Below, piece after piece: positions 60,414 through 64,000 of a stretch of DNA of 64,000 nucleotides. The notes beneath the pieces were generated by a model. The model was not told the DNA's origin and did not search any database. It saw nothing but the letters and a program-made list of their open reading frames with translations. This DNA comes from CAIMUS01 sp046347625 (GTDB lineage: Bacteria; Pseudomonadota; Gammaproteobacteria; Competibacterales; Competibacteraceae), in contig JAXMFU010000001.1 of assembly GCA_046347625.1 (NCBI GenBank), forward strand, positions 558,001 through 622,000, in the 5' to 3' direction. Within the stretch, counting starts at the first letter, position 1. The number at the start of each line of letters is the position of its first letter. A program made the translations under genes and the position numbers.

Positions 60414-61601
60414 ATGACGAATACAACAAAAGTTGTTATTTATGATACTGGTAATCAAACCGTATCAGACTCACAACAGATACGGATAGTTCCAGTCAGC
60501 ACGCGGCGTGAACTCGAGCAATTTATCCGCCTACCCTGGTCGATTTACGCCGCCGACCCGCACTGGATACCACCGTTACTGTTCGAACGGCGGCAGCATT
60601 TATCGAAAAAGAATCCTTATTTCGAGCATGCCGAGTGGCGCAGCTGGCTGGCCTGGCGTCAACATCGTCTCGTCGGTCGCATCAGCGCCCAAGTCGATCG
60701 ACTGCATCTCGAGTTGCACCAAGATGCGACCGGTTTTTTTGGAATGCTCGAAGCGATCGACGATCCGGCGGTATTCGATGCCTTGCTGACGACGGCCGAA
60801 AGCTGGCTGCGGGCGCAGGGGCTGCGCCAGGTCCTTGGGCCCTATAGTCTTTCGATCAACGATGAATGCGGTTTACTGGTGGAAGGCTTCGAAACTCCCC
60901 CTGCCATGATGATGGGACATGCCCATCCCTATTACGCCGGCAGGCTGGAAGAGCAGGGCTATGTCAAGGCCAAGGATCTACTGGCCTACCGGATAGGCGA
61001 CGATTTCGTGATGTCCCGTGCCATGGATGTCGTGGTACGCAAAGCGGCCAATCGGGTACGTCTCAGGACTCTCGACCGTTCGCAACTGGAGCAGGATCTG
61101 AGCCTTTTGCGAGACATTTTCAATGATTCCTGGTCCCAGAACTGGAATTTTGTTCCCTTCACCGAGGCCGAATTCCGCCATATGGGCCGCGACCTGGCAC
61201 GGCTGCTGCCTGACGATTTCGTCCAGATTGCCGAAGTCGACGGCGTCCCCGCGGCGATGGCGATTCTGATGCCGAATCTGAACGAGATTATTCGTGACTT
61301 AAACGGTCGGTTGTTGCCCTTCGGCTGGCTCAAGTTACTGTGGCGGCTCAAGCGGGCTTACCCCGGAACCGCCCGGGTTCCCTTGCTGGGGGTGCGCAAA
61401 CGCTATCAGCAGAGCATGCTCGGTGCTGCATTGTCGGTTTTGCTCATCGAAGGTATGCGTGTCGCCGGCATAAAACGGGGCATCGAGGAAGTCGAACTTT
61501 CCTGGATCCTGGAAGATAATATGAAGATGCGCCGGCTGATCGAAGATCTGGGCGGGACGATTTATAAACGTTACCGCCTTTATCGGAAGGTATTGACCTG
61601 A
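60414..61601 (+). CDS. GNAT-fold acyltransferase, candidate bacterial ceramide synthase
   Basis: A 395-residue protein from the ATG at 60414, behind AGGA. Two GNAT-like halves: an N-terminal part with PWSIYAADPHWIPPLLFERRQHL and WLAWRQHRLVGRISAQVD, then GPYSLSINDECGLLVEGFETPPAMMMGH, and a second with PFTEAEFRHMGRDLARLL and EEVELSWILEDNMKMRRLIEDLGGTIYKRYRLYRK. The SxN-x-EcGLL and SWILEDN segments are typical of the family to which bacterial ceramide synthase (bCerS) belongs. It is divergent from the ligase-reductase-ACP-SPT operon, completing the known five-gene ceramide set. Function assigned by family resemblance and context. Confidence 0.82.
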   Translation: MTNTTKVVIYDTGNQTVSDSQQIRIVPVSTRRELEQFIRLPWSIYAADPHWIPPLLFERRQHLSKKNPYFEHAEWRSWLAWRQHRLVGRISAQVDRLHLELHQDATGFFGMLEAIDDPAVFDALLTTAESWLRAQGLRQVLGPYSLSINDECGLLVEGFETPPAMMMGHAHPYYAGRLEEQGYVKAKDLLAYRIGDDFVMSRAMDVVVRKAANRVRLRTLDRSQLEQDLSLLRDIFNDSWSQNWNFVPFTEAEFRHMGRDLARLLPDDFVQIAEVDGVPAAMAILMPNLNEIIRDLNGRLLPFGWLKLLWRLKRAYPGTARVPLLGVRKRYQQSMLGAALSVLLIEGMRVAGIKRGIEEVELSWILEDNMKMRRLIEDLGGTIYKRYRLYRKVLT

Positions 61602-61699
61602 TAAATACGGTTCCCATGCCGAGTTTATCACCCGTCCGGCAAGCTGCGCTATGATATGAGCATTCCGATCCCATCCCTGAACAATCGAGGAGAGTTGCC

Positions 61700-62182
61700 T
61701 TGGAAGTCAAAGATGTACATCAGTACAAGAAAGATGTTGCCGCGGTCTTCAAGTTTTTCAGTGACCCGGACGCGATCAAAACCAAGTATGAAAGCATCGG
61801 TGCCCGCAATATCGAGCTGCTGGAATCCAGCGAAAGTGGCGGGACCTACAACAATAAGACCCAGCGGGAGGTACCGTCGGAGGTACCCGGCATTTTGCAG
61901 AAATTCCTCGGCGCCTGGAATAAAGTCGTGCAGACTGAGCAATGGGAAGCGCAGGCCGACGGCAGCCGTGTCTGTAAGATGGATATCGATGTCGTGGGCG
62001 TACCCGTGAAGGTGGCCGGCAAGATGAAGCTCCGTCCGGAGGGCAAAGGCTGCGTCAACGAAGTCAGTATTAACGTGACCTGTGGCATTCCGCTGATCGG
62101 CGGCAAACTGGCCGAGTTCGTCGGCAACGACACCAAGAAAAACATGGATGCCGAATACGACTACATCAGCAAGCATCTCTAA
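61700..62182 (+). CDS. DUF2505 family SRPBCC-fold protein
   Basis: A 160-residue protein with a TTG start seven bases after GAGGAG. It begins EVKDVHQYKKDVAAVFKFFSDPDAIKTKYESIGARNIELLES and ends KLAEFVGNDTKKNMDAEYDYISKHL, matching DUF2505, a START/SRPBCC-like fold that can hold a hydrophobic ligand. It follows the ceramide-synthase-like gene by 98 bases on the same strand, so a role in lipid binding or transfer is possible, though unproven. Confidence 0.85.
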   Translation: MEVKDVHQYKKDVAAVFKFFSDPDAIKTKYESIGARNIELLESSESGGTYNNKTQREVPSEVPGILQKFLGAWNKVVQTEQWEAQADGSRVCKMDIDVVGVPVKVAGKMKLRPEGKGCVNEVSINVTCGIPLIGGKLAEFVGNDTKKNMDAEYDYISKHL

Positions 62183-62225
62183 CCACCGTCCGGCCGCCGT
62201 CGTCCGCGACAGCCGCGGCGGCCAC

Positions 62226-62495
62226 TCAGCGGGCGGGGTTGAGCGGGTGGGTGGCGATAAACTGTCTTAAGACGAGCTTTAACCGCGCTACCCGCTGCGA
62301 TTCGCCCCGCTCTCTGGCCTGTTCAATATCATCGAGAATCATCCGTTTGAGTTTGGGTACACCGTCGGGGTCGTGCACCAGATAATTGCCCAGTTCGGCG
62401 GCGACCATCTCCGGCAGATGTTCGTGTTCGGCGATCGCTTCGACCTCTTCCTCGGTCAATTCGGCCAGTCCTACGCAATCTTCGTAAGTCAGCAT
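62226..62495 (-). CDS. Small conserved hypothetical protein
   Basis: An 89-residue acidic, helical protein: LTYEDCVGLAELTEEEVEAIAEHEHLPEMVAAELGNYL, then KLKRMILDDIEQARERGESQRVARLKLVLRQFIATHP. I know of similar short proteins in proteobacteria annotated only as hypothetical. No membrane segment, no cysteine-rich site. It stands alone, convergent with the DUF2505 gene. Confidence 0.75.
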   Translation of the reverse strand: MLTYEDCVGLAELTEEEVEAIAEHEHLPEMVAAELGNYLVHDPDGVPKLKRMILDDIEQARERGESQRVARLKLVLRQFIATHPLNPAR

Positions 62496-62869
62496 GCTCG
62501 GTTCTCCGGCAAGGCGGCTGGGAGAGAAGAAATACAGATATAGTATTTATTTATTAAAACAACGGTCCACCCAATCGGAGCATACTTTAAAGTCTGCCGG
62601 TTGGTCGCAAAGGCACCGGGTAGTCGTTTAATAATACCACCGATCGAGGGTCGGCAACCGCCACCAGCCCGACAGAGCGCTTAACCCAGACGACAGCGCG
62701 TGCCCTGACCGGCACACCTCGGTTATCCGACAAAGAGGAGTTATCCGACCTTCGCGACCAACCTCTTCCAGAGCAAACCTCTCTCCAGCGATTCAACAAT
62801 CCCCCAAGTGGGCGGTATCATTGATCGATTACCGCAACGACCGCCTCTCATCCCGCGCGAGGAAACCGC
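62496..62869. other. Gene-free gap before tas
   Basis: No frame is supported. AT-rich bases at 62535-62565 upstream of the hypothetical gene suit a promoter; the right half should hold the tas promoter. Confidence 0.45.
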
Positions 62870-63907
62870 ATGCACTATCACCTACTGGCCCATACCGATC
62901 TGAACATCAGCCGTATCTGCCTGGGAACCATGACCTGGGGCGAGCAGAACACGGAAGCCGACGCCCATGCCCAGTTGGATTATGCCCTGGCTCAGGGGGT
63001 CAACTTTCTCGATACCGCCGAGATGTATCCGGTACCGCCCCGGGCCGAGACTCAGGGATTGACCGAACGGTATATCGGTACCTGGCTTAAACAACGCGGC
63101 AACCGGAATAAAGTCATCCTGGCCGGCAAGGTCGTCGGACGTTCGGAGGAACTTTCCTATCTGCGCACCAATCCGGTCTGTCTGGACCGGCGCAATATCG
63201 TGCAGGCGCTGGATGCCAGCCTGAAGCGATTGCAGACCGATTATATCGATCTCTATCAGATGCACTGGCCGGACCGGCAGACCAATTTCTTCGGTCGGCT
63301 GGGCTATGCGCCGAACGATTCCCCGAGTATTCCTATTCTCGAAACCCTGCAAGCGCTGCAGGAACAGGTGCAGGCCGGCAAAATCCGCTATATCGGGATT
63401 TCCAATGAAACGCCCTGGGGGCTGATGAAATATCTGCAACTGGCCGAACGGCACAACTTGCCACGGGTGGTCAGCATTCAGAATCCATACAGTCTGCTCA
63501 ATCGTACTTTCGAGATCGGGCTGGCGGAAATCGCCCATCGGGAAGCGATCGGTCTGCTGGCCTATTCACCGCTGGCTTTCGGGGTATTGACCGGCAAATA
63601 CCTGGACGGCCGGCGACCACCCGGAGCGCGTCTTACCCTGTTTGAGCGTTTCCAGCGCTACAACACCCCGGAGGCGGAGCAACCCCTACGGGACTATATC
63701 GCACTGGCACATGAACACGGCTTGGACCCGGCACAACTGGCGCTGGCGTTCGTAAACAGCCGGCCCTTTACGGCGGCTACCATTATCGGCGCCACGACGC
63801 TGCAGCAACTGGCCAACAATATCGCCAGTATCGATGTGAAGCTGACGGCACCGATTCTGGAGCGGATCGAGGCCACTCATCAGCGGCAACCGAACCCCTG
63901 CCCATGA
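62870..63907 (+). CDS. tas: NADP(H)-dependent aldo-keto reductase Tas
   Basis: A 345-residue aldo-keto reductase of Tas type: LGTMTWGEQNTEADAHAQLDYAL at the N-terminus, FLDTAEMYPVPPRAETQGLTERYIG with the catalytic Asp and Tyr, LAGKVVGRSEELSYLRTNP with the lysine, and YIDLYQMHWPDRQTNFFG with the histidine. The C-terminal IIGATTLQQLANNIASI binds NADP. Probably reduces aldehydes or quinoid substrates in the cytoplasm. Its TGA overlaps the next ATG. Confidence 0.94.
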   Translation: MHYHLLAHTDLNISRICLGTMTWGEQNTEADAHAQLDYALAQGVNFLDTAEMYPVPPRAETQGLTERYIGTWLKQRGNRNKVILAGKVVGRSEELSYLRTNPVCLDRRNIVQALDASLKRLQTDYIDLYQMHWPDRQTNFFGRLGYAPNDSPSIPILETLQALQEQVQAGKIRYIGISNETPWGLMKYLQLAERHNLPRVVSIQNPYSLLNRTFEIGLAEIAHREAIGLLAYSPLAFGVLTGKYLDGRRPPGARLTLFERFQRYNTPEAEQPLRDYIALAHEHGLDPAQLALAFVNSRPFTAATIIGATTLQQLANNIASIDVKLTAPILERIEATHQRQPNPCP

Positions 63908-64000
63908 TCAGCCAGAAAAGCTTGACAGTTGCCACGACCCGGGGCCGTGGCACCTACGAGATTACCGCCGAGATTCAGGCCGTCGCCCGCGCTTCCGGTC
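63904..64000 (+). CDS. YjbQ-family secondary thiamine-phosphate synthase, N-terminal part
   Basis: The first 32 codons read ISQKSLTVATTRGRGTYEITAEIQAVARASG, the characteristic N-terminus of the YjbQ (UPF0047) family, and continue past the window. Members have weak thiamine-phosphate synthase activity. It overlaps tas by four bases and is thus co-transcribed. Confidence 0.85.
   Translation, partial: MISQKSLTVATTRGRGTYEITAEIQAVARASG

Noticed and set aside
1..64000. tRNA and rRNA genes
   Set aside because: I saw no cloverleaf-like or conserved T-loop sequence in gaps and no ribosomal RNA segment; a dedicated tRNA scan was not possible.

Overview
The window looks like a chromosomal segment of a gammaproteobacterium. 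The best clue is one unbroken minus-strand operon, hslV-hslU-(DUF971)-ubiE-ubiJ-ubiB (6169-11557), which joins the ATP-dependent HslUV protease to ubiquinone biosynthesis. EttA, Uup, Tas and SixA also fit. GC content is high through the housekeeping genes and visibly lower in several accessory stretches (14.9-19.5 kb, 28.3-30.8 kb, the IS1 remnant). The polyphosphate:AMP phosphotransferase, two acyl-CoA enzymes with GNAT tails and many toxin-antitoxin genes would suit a sludge or sediment lineage, but that placement is inference.

Layout. 0-5 kb: GDPD end, acetyl-CoA hydrolase/transferase-GNAT, DUF1622 protein, ettA. 4.9-6 kb: a brnTA pair with a palindromic candidate operator and a ParE-type/addiction-module pair. 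6.2-11.6 kb: the hslVU-ubi operon. 11.7-12.6 kb: a second brnA left by an internal deletion of brnTA, and an orphan XRE antitoxin. 12.8-14.8 kb: double-CDGSH protein, DUF5132 and HMA-like genes. 14.9-19.5 kb: an AT-rich two-gene operon of a TIR-domain protein and a 1,108-residue ParA-like/NB-ARC/seven-bladed WD40 protein, the best candidate for an uncharacterised immune system here. 20-23 kb: TacAT, an unknown gene pair, patatin. 23.6-28.1 kb: polyphosphate kinase, SixA, radical SAM, MalY-type lyase. 28.3-30.8 kb: two tandem paralogous secreted proteins. 31-36 kb: uup and a Pat-like acetyltransferase that lacks the synthetase histidine loop.

36-50.8 kb is a mobile-element graveyard. A 136-bp MITE splits a phd antitoxin. 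An IS21-family element separates the first codons of a CHAT-NB-ARC-TPR gene from its body; both ancestral reading frames can be rebuilt from the target duplications. An IS4 transposase remnant, a decayed lasso/HprK-related peptide-maturation cluster and an inactivated IS1 copy follow.

51-61.6 kb: a hybrid histidine kinase, a periplasmic protein and a response regulator lie beside genes matching the bacterial ceramide pathway: serine palmitoyltransferase, a dedicated ACP, an NAD(P)-dependent reductase, an acyl-AMP ligase and, divergently, a GNAT-fold protein resembling bacterial ceramide synthase. The window ends with a DUF2505 protein, tas and the start of a YjbQ-family gene.
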